Shown here: positions 1-5,822 of the stretch, piece by piece
How the letters are laid out: the number at the start of each line of letters is the position of its first letter
Position numbering within the stretch: position 1 is the first letter of the stretch
Assembly (NCBI GenBank): GCA_003557605.1
Contig: PWNW01000180.1
Span: 1 to 7,933 of the forward strand
Direction: 5' to 3'
DNA: 7,933 nt
Source: Spirochaetaceae bacterium
Lineage (GTDB): Bacteria > Spirochaetota > Spirochaetia > PWKH01
Position numbers and translations under genes: made by a program
Notes under the pieces: model-generated
Database searches by the model: none
Told to the model about the DNA's origin: nothing
What the model saw: the letters and a program-made list of their open reading frames with translations, nothing else

Positions 1-950
1 AAGGCCTCAGCATATTCCTCCTTCACCACCATGGCAGTAACGGGGAATCCGTTCCCGAAGGACTTTCCGAAGGTAACAATGTCAGGAACCACGTTATAGT
101 GGTCCATAGCAAGCCAGGTACCGGTCCTTCCCATGCCTGCAAGCACCTCATCATCCATCAGCAGAATGCCGCGATCGTCACAGAACTTCCTCAGCTTCGG
201 AAAGAAGTCATCGGGCGGGAAAATTGATCCGCCCCAGCCCTGGACCGGCTCAAGGACAAATGCAGCAACGTTGCCCACCGTGCCTTCCCGGATGAACTCT
301 TCATAGAAGTCAATATACTGATCGGTATCAATGGTTCCGTCAGCCTTGGTAAACGTCGGTCTGTAGGGATTAGGCCTCGGAATCATGTAGAATCCAGGGG
401 CCCTGGTGGGACCGTAACTGAACACATCTCCACGGACCATCTGCGCGCAGCTTACTGCCGCCATGGATTTCCCATGGAAATCACGGAAACAGGAAAGGAA
501 CTCATGCTTTCCTGTTATTGCCCTGGCCGCCCTGATGCCGGACTCCACTGCAGAAGCACCGTCGCTGTACAACTGAATGGCATTGAGGTTTCCAGGAAGC
601 ACATCAGCCATCTTCTCCATCAGCTTCTCCTTCACCGGTGTGGTGAAGTCGTGTGCATTCATCAGCCTCTTCGCCCAGTATGCAACAGCTTCGGATACCT
701 TCGGATGACAGTGACCAAGGGAGGTAACATATATACCCGATGAGAAATCGAGATACTTGTTGCCGTCCACGTCAGTAAGGGTGATTCCGAACCCTTTATC
801 AAAACAGACAGGAAACAGCTGCACCTGGCCGCTGAGACCTCTCATGTACTTTGAGGTATTTTCATGCATCTCAACGGACTTTGGTCCAGGAAGATCTGTC
901 TTAAGTGAGGGTATTCCCTCGGCATCTTTTTTCCACCAATCTTTTCCCAT
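1..950 (-). CDS. class III PLP-dependent aminotransferase, 5' part (C-terminus off the left edge)
   Basis: This is the N-terminal 316 codons of a fold-type I, class III aminotransferase of the family that includes GABA, ornithine and acetylornithine aminotransferases. These soluble enzymes move an amino group to a keto acid through pyridoxal phosphate (PLP). Visible landmarks are the N-terminal LTDVDGNKYLDF and GHCHP segments (residues 58-83), the phosphate-binding SDGASAVE (129-136), the aromatic-His pair in DFHGKS (157-162), EPVQGWGG (234-241), DDEVLAGMGRTG (266-277, with Asp267 expected to bind the PLP pyridine nitrogen) and TFGKSFGNGFP (293-303), in which Lys296 is the expected Schiff-base lysine. 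Family members are usually 420-460 residues, so about a quarter to a third is missing. The ATG at 950 is chosen because GGAGG lies eight bases upstream (959-963). One oddity is DEVL where most relatives have DEVQ. The substrate cannot be told. The gene is co-directional with the PHP gene upstream but separated by 228 bases with its own promoter. Confidence 0.93.
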   Translation of the reverse strand, partial: MGKDWWKKDAEGIPSLKTDLPGPKSVEMHENTSKYMRGLSGQVQLFPVCFDKGFGITLTDVDGNKYLDFSSGIYVTSLGHCHPKVSEAVAYWAKRLMNAHDFTTPVKEKLMEKMADVLPGNLNAIQLYSDGASAVESGIRAARAITGKHEFLSCFRDFHGKSMAAVSCAQMVRGDVFSYGPTRAPGFYMIPRPNPYRPTFTKADGTIDTDQYIDFYEEFIREGTVGNVAAFVLEPVQGWGGSIFPPDDFFPKLRKFCDDRGILLMDDEVLAGMGRTGTWLAMDHYNVVPDIVTFGKSFGNGFPVTAMVVKEEYAEA

Positions 951-997
951 GCAGTTTTCCTCCCTGCAAAATGATATTTCACTATGTAAACTATCAT

Positions 998-1030
998 AAT
1001 CTAACATCTCATAGCACGCAAGATGTAATT
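998..1030. repeat. split copy of the motif AATCTAAC/ATGTAATT
   Basis: AATCTAAC (998-1005) and ATGTAATT (1023-1030) are separated by a 17-base insert (1006-1022). The same two octamers stand joined as an uninterrupted 16-mer at 1151-1166. This copy lies downstream of the predicted aminotransferase promoter, in the leader. It could be a regulator's half-sites with different spacing, an insertion or deletion relic, or chance in AT-rich DNA. Confidence 0.4.
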
Positions 1031-1050
1031 GAGGTCTTTTTCAAAAAAAA

Positions 1051-1080
1051 CTTATACAATCATAAAAAACGGCATGTCAT
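1051..1080 (-). promoter_or_regulatory. probable sigma-70 promoter of the aminotransferase gene
   Basis: Read on the minus strand, ATGACA (1080-1075) is followed after 18 bases by TATAAG (1056-1051). Each box matches five of six consensus positions. The predicted transcript would start near 1044 and carry a leader of about 95 bases before the ATG at 950. That leader is long enough to hold a regulatory element, and it contains the split copy of the repeat at 998-1030. No transcription factor site can be named. This is a pattern-based call. Confidence 0.5.
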
Positions 1081-1150
1081 CAGATTATTTGGGAATATAT
1101 CACCTAACTCTTGAAGAATGAAGGAGTTTTACAAACTCACAAGCTAACAC

Positions 1151-1166
1151 AATCTAACATGTAATT
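1151..1166. repeat. uninterrupted copy of the 16-base motif
   Basis: AATCTAACATGTAATT is the joined form of the two octamers found 17 bases apart at 998-1030. It lies about 70 bases upstream of the predicted -35 box of the aminotransferase gene and just after the PHP gene stop codon. Next to it, GTAATTAC (1161-1168) is a perfect 8-base palindrome, and CTAACA also occurs one helical turn away (1144-1149 and 1154-1159). The function is unknown. Confidence 0.4.
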
Positions 1167-1178
1167 ACCATTGGTTCT

Positions 1179-3563
1179 CTACCGATTACGGAGCTGAAAA
1201 AGTTCTGCATCTCCTGGGACAAAGGCAACCCAAATCGGGCTTGTCCAGGCGAATACCCCTCTGGCACGCGCCAGGTTGTGGGGGTAATCTCCTTCAGTAG
1301 AAAAGGGGACCAAACTTCCCGGAGTATTCATGTTCAAGGATGGGTCACCTGCAAGCTTAACTTTAATGAAATAGAAGCTGGTGCCGTGTTCCTGCTGGCA
1401 GTCAGTAATTGACAGATCCCCCTTCAGAGCGTTCACCGTCACCTGCTTCAGCATCTCTCCATTTTTTATGCAGGCAATATATTCGATCGTCTCTGCAGCC
1501 TCTACGGTACATGACACAGAAACCTGCTCTCCCGCTGCAGCTGTAATCTCTGAACCGATAAACCCTTGTTCAATCCAGAAGCTGATGAAGACCTTGCTGC
1601 CCTGAGAAGCTATGGTCCTCCTGCGGCGGTAGGCATCCAATATGGATTCAGGAGACAGGGATTCAGCATACACTCCCGTAAGGGCTCCTCCCCTCCCCGG
1701 TACCTGCCTGTGGGTATCGCTGGAGCCAATAAAGCCGATTTTTTCTCCTTCCAGCAGCTTACTCAAGGTAAAATCTGTTTCTTCAAGGCATACACGCCAA
1801 GAACTGACAATTTCCGCACTGCCTTCCTTTTGAGGATCAACGCGCTTATAGGAACAGTGATGCATATATACCAATGATTCATCTTCCCGTATCTGCTGAA
1901 GCAGTCCCTTCAGGTCCCTGGAGCTTGAATCAGTCCGTTTCAGCAGGCTGCCTCCAAGAAAATGCAGAACACACCGATGATTAAAATCAGGAACAAGATC
2001 AGCATCATGATACGTAAACTCGTAAGCCGGAGGGCATAAAAATTCACCGTTCCTTGAGTAACGCCGGGCAAGGGCCCGTTTTATTTCCCATTCAGCAGCT
2101 GTGACAGCCTTATGGGGATAAAAATCATTATCAACCAGTCCGAGGATATCCAGGCCTGCATCCCTTTTGGCATAATGGATCAGCTCATCAGGTTCTCCTT
2201 CTGCATCCGGGCTCATCTGTGTATGACAGTGGGTGTCTGCCCAATAGAGGTTCCAGCCGCCTGCAGAATACCTGTGTCCGGCACCTCGATACCTGTCTGA
2301 TTCTGCAGTTTCTTCAACCCAACGGCTGAAATCATTTTGTTCTACACGGTATGCATCACCCGAATCAGCAAATACCCATGCAATCTGAAGAATGTCCTGA
2401 TCCTCATGGGTAAAAACAAAATGCGCTGCAGGGATAGGACTGCAGCTTTTTGATATCCCTTTCGGCAGGGCATAACAGTAGCCTCCGGAGTGAACAACAG
2501 AGATTCCGCCCACCGTATTATCGCTTCGTATCTGTCTGCACACCAGCATCCCTTCAACCGATGTTGCAGATGCCTCAGGCCTGACTTCCCATGCAAGATA
2601 TGCTGCATCACCCCAGACAAACAATTGAGGGTTCCTTCTCAACCCAACATATCCCTTGGTAATCTGTTTCGCCAGCAGCCCTTCCCGAAGGTCTCCAATA
2701 CACCTTTGGTCTTCAGTCTGTGCCGGGTCTGTGAGCACAGCTGCATTTCTGCCGGAAACCCTGCAACCTGATACATATGAACTCCTGTCACATATCCCTT
2801 TGTCATCGAATACTTCTTTGGTGCACCTCCAAATACAGATAATCTCCCCGGTGCATTCGGCAATCTTCACCGCATTGAAATCCCTGGCAGGTTCACTGAA
2901 GACAAAACGGATCTTAACACCATCATCCGATGATTCAGCAAGCACTGCCTCATACCGGCTCCTTCCGCTGTGATACTGATCCCATGCGATCCAGATGTGT
3001 TCACCGCTGCACAGAGCGATATCAGGGCGGAATGAATCATATCTCTCATCAGAAACCGTCCTGATAATCACCGGCTTCATCTGAACATCCCAGATGCCGA
3101 GCCGGATGATGATACGTTCTTCCTGTGTCTCCTGCCAAACGGCAGCCTTGCGCCCCCCTGGAAGACATGCACCCTTCACATGTGAAATCGGATGTCCGGA
3201 TCTGTAGAGCGCTGTTTCATTACCAAATCCGGTCCGGCTGTGTATCTGACAGAAATACAGGCCCCATCCTGGCTCACCGCTGAAGGCGCTCCACCACATA
3301 TACTGAGCAGATGAATCCGTAGAAATATCTCCGTCCAGGATTGATCCTTCAAATCCCTGGATATACGACACTGAACCAGATGAGCCTTGATGATATCTGC
3401 TTGATGCTGTCAGCAGGTGTTCCCTGTTTTCCCTCCCGATAAACGTGCATGCAGTACCTACTTCGGGATCTGCAGGGTCCTGCACACAGGTGATCCATCT
3501 TCCCAGGTAGGACTCCAACACATCAGGGTGCTTAAAACGCTGCTCTTTCTGCTCATTGGTCAT
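1179..3563 (-). CDS. PHP-domain metallohydrolase-like protein with propeller-like N-terminal half (resembles DUF3604-type proteins)
   Basis: This 794-residue protein has no signal peptide or membrane segment and is probably cytoplasmic; about 22 cysteines fit a reducing compartment. Residues 1 to about 430 are beta-rich, with recurring strand motifs ending in an aromatic (KAAVWQE at 139-145, IWIAWDQY at 190-197, IICIWRC at 241-247, AYLAWEV at 321-327, LQIAWVF at 392-398), which suggests propeller blades. Residues 440-620 form a PHP-type phosphoesterase domain: WADTHCH (441-447), LVDNDFY (476-482), AYEFTY (513-518), MHHC (567-570) and GSSDTH (613-618). The expected metal ligands (His445, His447, Asp478, Glu515, a His at 568 or 569, Asp616, His618) are all present, so it should be active. 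A C-terminal beta domain follows, and FAWTSPIWV (771-779) resembles the ending of DUF3604-type proteins. The ATG at 3563 has GGAGAG nine bases upstream, a moderate site. The substrate is unknown; phosphoester, phosphonate or sugar-derivative cleavage are all possible. The neighbours do not settle its role. Confidence 0.85.
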   Translation of the reverse strand: MTNEQKEQRFKHPDVLESYLGRWITCVQDPADPEVGTACTFIGRENREHLLTASSRYHQGSSGSVSYIQGFEGSILDGDISTDSSAQYMWWSAFSGEPGWGLYFCQIHSRTGFGNETALYRSGHPISHVKGACLPGGRKAAVWQETQEERIIIRLGIWDVQMKPVIIRTVSDERYDSFRPDIALCSGEHIWIAWDQYHSGRSRYEAVLAESSDDGVKIRFVFSEPARDFNAVKIAECTGEIICIWRCTKEVFDDKGICDRSSYVSGCRVSGRNAAVLTDPAQTEDQRCIGDLREGLLAKQITKGYVGLRRNPQLFVWGDAAYLAWEVRPEASATSVEGMLVCRQIRSDNTVGGISVVHSGGYCYALPKGISKSCSPIPAAHFVFTHEDQDILQIAWVFADSGDAYRVEQNDFSRWVEETAESDRYRGAGHRYSAGGWNLYWADTHCHTQMSPDAEGEPDELIHYAKRDAGLDILGLVDNDFYPHKAVTAAEWEIKRALARRYSRNGEFLCPPAYEFTYHDADLVPDFNHRCVLHFLGGSLLKRTDSSSRDLKGLLQQIREDESLVYMHHCSYKRVDPQKEGSAEIVSSWRVCLEETDFTLSKLLEGEKIGFIGSSDTHRQVPGRGGALTGVYAESLSPESILDAYRRRRTIASQGSKVFISFWIEQGFIGSEITAAAGEQVSVSCTVEAAETIEYIACIKNGEMLKQVTVNALKGDLSITDCQQEHGTSFYFIKVKLAGDPSLNMNTPGSLVPFSTEGDYPHNLARARGVFAWTSPIWVAFVPGDAELFQLRNR

Positions 3564-3600
3564 ATTTGTAAACTCTCCGTAAGAACATCTTCATCAATTT

Positions 3601-3655
3601 GGTAATGAACTGTACCACATAATCCTGCACAGTCAACATATTCATCTTTTTTTTT
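3601..3655 (-). promoter_or_regulatory. probable promoter of the PHP gene with upstream A-tract
   Basis: On the minus strand, TTGACT (3636-3631, five of six matches) is followed after 16 bases by TACAGT (3614-3609), preceded by TGG as in an extended -10 element. The start would fall near 3602, about 39 bases before the ATG at 3563. Nine consecutive A residues on the minus strand (3655-3647) sit about 45-53 bases upstream of that start, where an UP element would lie. The -10 region is part of the shared 15-base motif described separately. Confidence 0.5.
3605..3619 (-). repeat. motif TGTGGTACnnTTCAT, copy 1 (PHP gene side)
   Basis: Minus-strand TGTGGTACAGTTCAT matches plus-strand TGTGGTACTATTCAT at 3743-3757 in 13 of 15 positions. 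The two copies form an inverted pair about 120 bases apart, each at the predicted -10 of the gene it faces. The match may reflect two similar extended -10 promoters or a shared regulator site. Confidence 0.5.
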
Positions 3656-3742
3656 CCAGTTTGACCATTCGTGCCTCAACAAAGCGCAAAGCAAGCCTGC
3701 TGCTCAGTTCTTCTAGGTATTTTTTTCTGCATCACATATACT

Positions 3743-3757
3743 TGTGGTACTATTCAT
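3743..3757 (+). promoter_or_regulatory. probable extended -10 promoter of mscS; motif copy 2
   Basis: TGG followed by TACTAT (3748-3753) makes an extended -10 element. No good -35 hexamer is visible 16-18 bases upstream, which is common for promoters of this kind; a T7 run lies at 3720-3726. The start would be near 3760, only about 16 bases before the ATG at 3776, with the ribosome site AAGGGGG between them. The 15-base block matches the PHP-gene promoter copy at 3605-3619. Confidence 0.5.
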
Positions 3758-3775
3758 GTAATAAGGGGGAAACCT

Positions 3776-4669
3776 ATGATATTCCTGCAGACAGATCCGG
3801 AACTTCCGGTGCTGGGTACCACACTGGAACAGTTTTTCTATGAACGGCTGATACCGAACATGCTTGTCATTGCCCTGTACATCTTAATTGGAAGCCTGCT
3901 GGTGAAGCTGATAATCCGCTTTACCGATAGAAGCACGAAGAAAAAGCTGAACCTTCAGTCCCAGATGCTGATTCATAAGTCAGTTCAGTTTCTCGGGGTC
4001 TTCGTGATTGTCATCATTGTGATGAACCGCCTCCAGATACCCCTTTCAGCCATATTAGGGACAGCCGGTATTGCCACCATCGCCATCGGCATCGCATCTC
4101 AGAACAGCCTCGGGAATATAATCAGCGGAATATTTCTTATCAGCGAAAAGGCATTTATTGTAGGGGATGTGATTCAGGTGGGAGCAAACATCGGTACAGT
4201 CACCTCTATAGATCTGCTGTCGGTTAAAATCAGGAACTATGACGGCATACATCTTCGCATACCCAATGAGACCTTGATCAGGACGGAAATTACCACCATT
4301 ACAAAAAATCCGGTCAGGCGGGTTCCGCTGGAAATCGGCATCTCCTACTACGATGATCTTGAGCATGCCCGGGATGTGCTGTTCCAGGTTGCAGAACAGC
4401 AGCCCCTTGTACTGAAGGATCCTCCTCCTTTTTTCATGGTAACCGGATACGGTACCAGCAGTCTGAATATGCTCTTCGCCGTATGGGGAGAAACCAAAAA
4501 CTTTGCAGCTCTGAAGACCGCTATGCTCATAGACATTAAAAAAGCCTTTGACCGTGAAGGAATCGAAATACCATTTCCCCATGTCACCCTGCGTCCAGCC
4601 GTGGACATTCGTCACAGTCCTAAGTCTGTTGATCCCCCCCCGGAAGAGAGTTCTGATCAACATGCTTGA
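3776..4669 (+). CDS. mscS: small-conductance mechanosensitive channel, MscS family
   Basis: This 297-residue inner-membrane protein, close to the 286 residues of E. coli MscS, is expected to form a heptamer that opens under membrane tension and releases solutes during osmotic downshock. Membrane segments are visible at about residues 28-47, 70-84 and 91-123. The third is the pore-lining helix, rich in Gly and Ala, running into IASQNSLGNIISGIFLISE. The beta domain follows with FIVGDVIQVG (127-136) and the IPNETLI segment (162-168), then the C-terminal alpha/beta cage domain ending in IPFPH (265-269). The tail (about 280-297) is polar. The ATG at 3776 is preferred because AAGGGGG (3763-3769) lies six bases upstream and the likely promoter start is near 3760. 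A GTG at 3671 would add 35 residues but has no ribosome site and lies upstream of that promoter. A run of eight C (4634-4641) encodes Pro in the tail. It is a single-gene unit, convergent with the repressor gene. Confidence 0.93.
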   Translation: MIFLQTDPELPVLGTTLEQFFYERLIPNMLVIALYILIGSLLVKLIIRFTDRSTKKKLNLQSQMLIHKSVQFLGVFVIVIIVMNRLQIPLSAILGTAGIATIAIGIASQNSLGNIISGIFLISEKAFIVGDVIQVGANIGTVTSIDLLSVKIRNYDGIHLRIPNETLIRTEITTITKNPVRRVPLEIGISYYDDLEHARDVLFQVAEQQPLVLKDPPPFFMVTGYGTSSLNMLFAVWGETKNFAALKTAMLIDIKKAFDREGIEIPFPHVTLRPAVDIRHSPKSVDPPPEESSDQHA

Positions 4670-4754
4670 AGGAAATGCAGACAGAAATCCTGCAGCCCTG
4701 ATACCCAAAGGTTTTGGATCCTCCAGTTTTGACCAGGAAAGAATTCCCATATGC
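4670..4754. other. convergent intergenic gap between mscS and the repressor gene
   Basis: Two genes end toward each other across 85 bases. No standard terminator is visible. The only perfect hairpin is CCAAA-GGT-TTTGG (4705-4717), which is too short and has no T run on either strand. The nearby 6-base palindromes CTGCAG and GGATCC are too short to mean anything. Termination may be Rho-dependent, or the transcripts may overlap. Confidence 0.6.
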
Positions 4755-5738
4755 TCAGGGACTAAGCACCGGTTCTACGGCTTGAATCCTTGGGTCTTGC
4801 TCTGCTTTCCCGCTGAGCAGGTCCATGATCATCTTACCAGCCTGGCGGTAGATGGCCCGGGGAAGCGGGTCCACCGATGCAAAGGGGGCATGAAGGAGGT
4901 CCCTTACCGGCATGGCATCATAGCCTATTACAGGGATAGTATGAGATTCTTGAAGAGAAGCTCCCTGGAGCACCCGGAGCAGGGTCAGGTCATTCACCGC
5001 TGCGGCACCGTCGAAGGTTCCTGATCCCAGCATCTGCTGTGCTGCAGGGAGATCGCTCTCAAGCACATGTTCCAGCACTGCAGTCTCCATGCCGATCCCC
5101 TGTGCAGCTGAGAGAAACCCGTCGAGCCGCTCCCGATGGGGATATACAGCATCAAGATAGCCGGTAAGGTACAGCACCCGTCGGCATCCCTGTTGATGGA
5201 GGTATTCAGCCTGGATGTGCCCTCCCCGCCTGTTATCCGTAGAGCAGCGGTGAAACCCTTCGTATCCTGCGGTATGATGGGCGATTACATAGGGAACCCC
5301 AATGGAGCAAACGGCCTCAGCTTCCTCAGGACGGTCAACATCAAACCCGATAATCCCGTCTGCTTCATCAGCAAGATGCCTAATGTCCTGCAGATTCTCT
5401 GCACGTCTCAGCTGCAGGGTGAACATGGAGGAGTCAAATACCTCCTGGAGCCCGTAGATCACATCAGCATAAAACCAGTTGAACACCTGCAGGCTTTTCC
5501 AGTAATAGCTGCGCTGAGGTTTTTCGAATTCAAGGAGCATCACTGTACCCGTCCCTTTTCTTCGCAGCTGGGATGCGCTTTTATTTGGCCGGTACCCCAA
5601 TGTCCGGGCTGCCCTCAGCACCAGCTGACGCTTCTCCTCTGATACAGATTCCGGGTGGTTGTAGACCCGGGATACGGTAGCTGAACTTACCCCCGCATAC
5701 TCAGCTACCCGGTTTCTGTCAACTTGCTTCCTTTTCAC
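4755..5738 (-). CDS. LacI/GalR-family transcriptional repressor, probable regulator of galTK
   Basis: This 327-residue protein has the normal length and order of the family. An N-terminal helix-turn-helix (about residues 6-27) contains VAEYAGVSSATVSRVYN. A hinge helix NKSASQLRR follows (52-60), with Leu58 at the position that intercalates at a central CG in operators of this family. The rest is a periplasmic-binding-protein-like sensor domain, with STDNRRGG (166-173), HRERLDGF (201-208), IGYDAMP (271-277) and SVDP (288-291). The GTG at 5738 is chosen because AAGGAGG (5744-5750) lies five bases upstream and the HTH then starts at the usual place. An in-frame ATG at 5873 would add 45 unrelated residues, cross its own promoter and run into galT. 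It is divergent from galT with an 84-base gap holding a perfect palindrome, so repression of galTK and of itself is likely. Galactose or a derivative is the probable inducer by context, not by residues. Confidence 0.92.
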   Translation of the reverse strand: MKRKQVDRNRVAEYAGVSSATVSRVYNHPESVSEEKRQLVLRAARTLGYRPNKSASQLRRKGTGTVMLLEFEKPQRSYYWKSLQVFNWFYADVIYGLQEVFDSSMFTLQLRRAENLQDIRHLADEADGIIGFDVDRPEEAEAVCSIGVPYVIAHHTAGYEGFHRCSTDNRRGGHIQAEYLHQQGCRRVLYLTGYLDAVYPHRERLDGFLSAAQGIGMETAVLEHVLESDLPAAQQMLGSGTFDGAAAVNDLTLLRVLQGASLQESHTIPVIGYDAMPVRDLLHAPFASVDPLPRAIYRQAGKMIMDLLSGKAEQDPRIQAVEPVLSP

Positions 5739-5748
5739 CCTTCCCTCC

Positions 5749-5777
5749 TTGACAGGTGAGGCCGTCTGGTTTATTGT
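5749..5777 (+). promoter_or_regulatory. galTK promoter
   Basis: A perfect TTGACA (5749-5754) is followed after exactly 17 bases by TATTGT (5772-5777, four of six matches). The start would fall near 5784, giving a leader of about 39 bases to the galT ATG, with GGAGG at 5810-5814. The -35 box overlaps the repressor gene's own ribosome site, and the -10 overlaps the operator palindrome, so bound repressor would block it. Confidence 0.65.
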
Positions 5778-5801
5778 ACACGTGTACATGCGTAAGATCA
5801 A
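5773..5801 (-). promoter_or_regulatory. promoter of the divergent repressor gene
   Basis: On the minus strand, TTGATC (5801-5796, four of six) is followed after 17 bases by TACAAT (5778-5773, five of six). The predicted start is near 5766, about 28 bases before the GTG at 5738. The operator palindrome falls in the spacer and touches the -10, so autorepression is expected. The -10 boxes of this and the galTK promoter occupy almost the same six base pairs on opposite strands. Confidence 0.55.
5775..5788. promoter_or_regulatory. operator palindrome for the LacI-family repressor
   Basis: TGTACACGTGTACA is a perfect 14-base palindrome centred on CG (5781/5782). Even-length palindromes with a central CG are typical of LacI/GalR-family operators, and this one lies between the repressor gene and the operon it faces. 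It overlaps the -10 elements of both promoters and the predicted galTK start. No second copy was noticed in the window. Confidence 0.8.
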
Positions 5802-5822
5802 GGAGAAACGGAGGCATTCTGC

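Larger units (their letters stand above)
951..1178. other. AT-rich intergenic region between the PHP gene and the aminotransferase gene
   Basis: No convincing gene lies here. The region is clearly richer in A and T than its flanks. It carries the aminotransferase promoter (1051-1080, minus strand) and two occurrences of a 16-base motif, one of them split (see the repeat entries). It also has a short perfect hairpin, GAGTTT-TAC-AAACTC, at 1124-1138, which is AT-rich and lacks a following T run, so it is not a convincing terminator for the PHP gene. Whether the PHP transcript stops here or reads into the aminotransferase gene is not shown by the sequence. Confidence 0.7.

Noticed and set aside
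757..1114. Small plus-strand frames over the aminotransferase start and intergenic region
   Set aside because: They are antisense to the aminotransferase N-terminus, lack ribosome sites and have no recognisable product.
1124..1138. Hairpin GAGTTT-TAC-AAACTC as a terminator after the PHP gene
   Set aside because: The six-pair stem is AT-rich and no U run follows on the minus strand. It could form by chance in AT-rich DNA.
3671..3775. GTG start at 3671 extending MscS by 35 residues
   Set aside because: It has no ribosome-binding site and lies upstream of the likely promoter start near 3760. The ATG at 3776 has AAGGGGG at ideal spacing and gives the usual family length.
4705..4717. Hairpin CCAAA-GGT-TTTGG as a bidirectional terminator
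   Set aside because: Only five base pairs and no T tract on either side.
4055..4750. 231-residue open frame on the minus strand across mscS
   Set aside because: It is antisense to a clear MscS gene, its product has no recognisable domain, and it follows from the codon pattern of the real gene.
5136..5642. 168-residue plus-strand open frame inside the repressor gene
   Set aside because: It lies antisense to an intact LacI-family gene, has no family motifs, and is a shadow frame.
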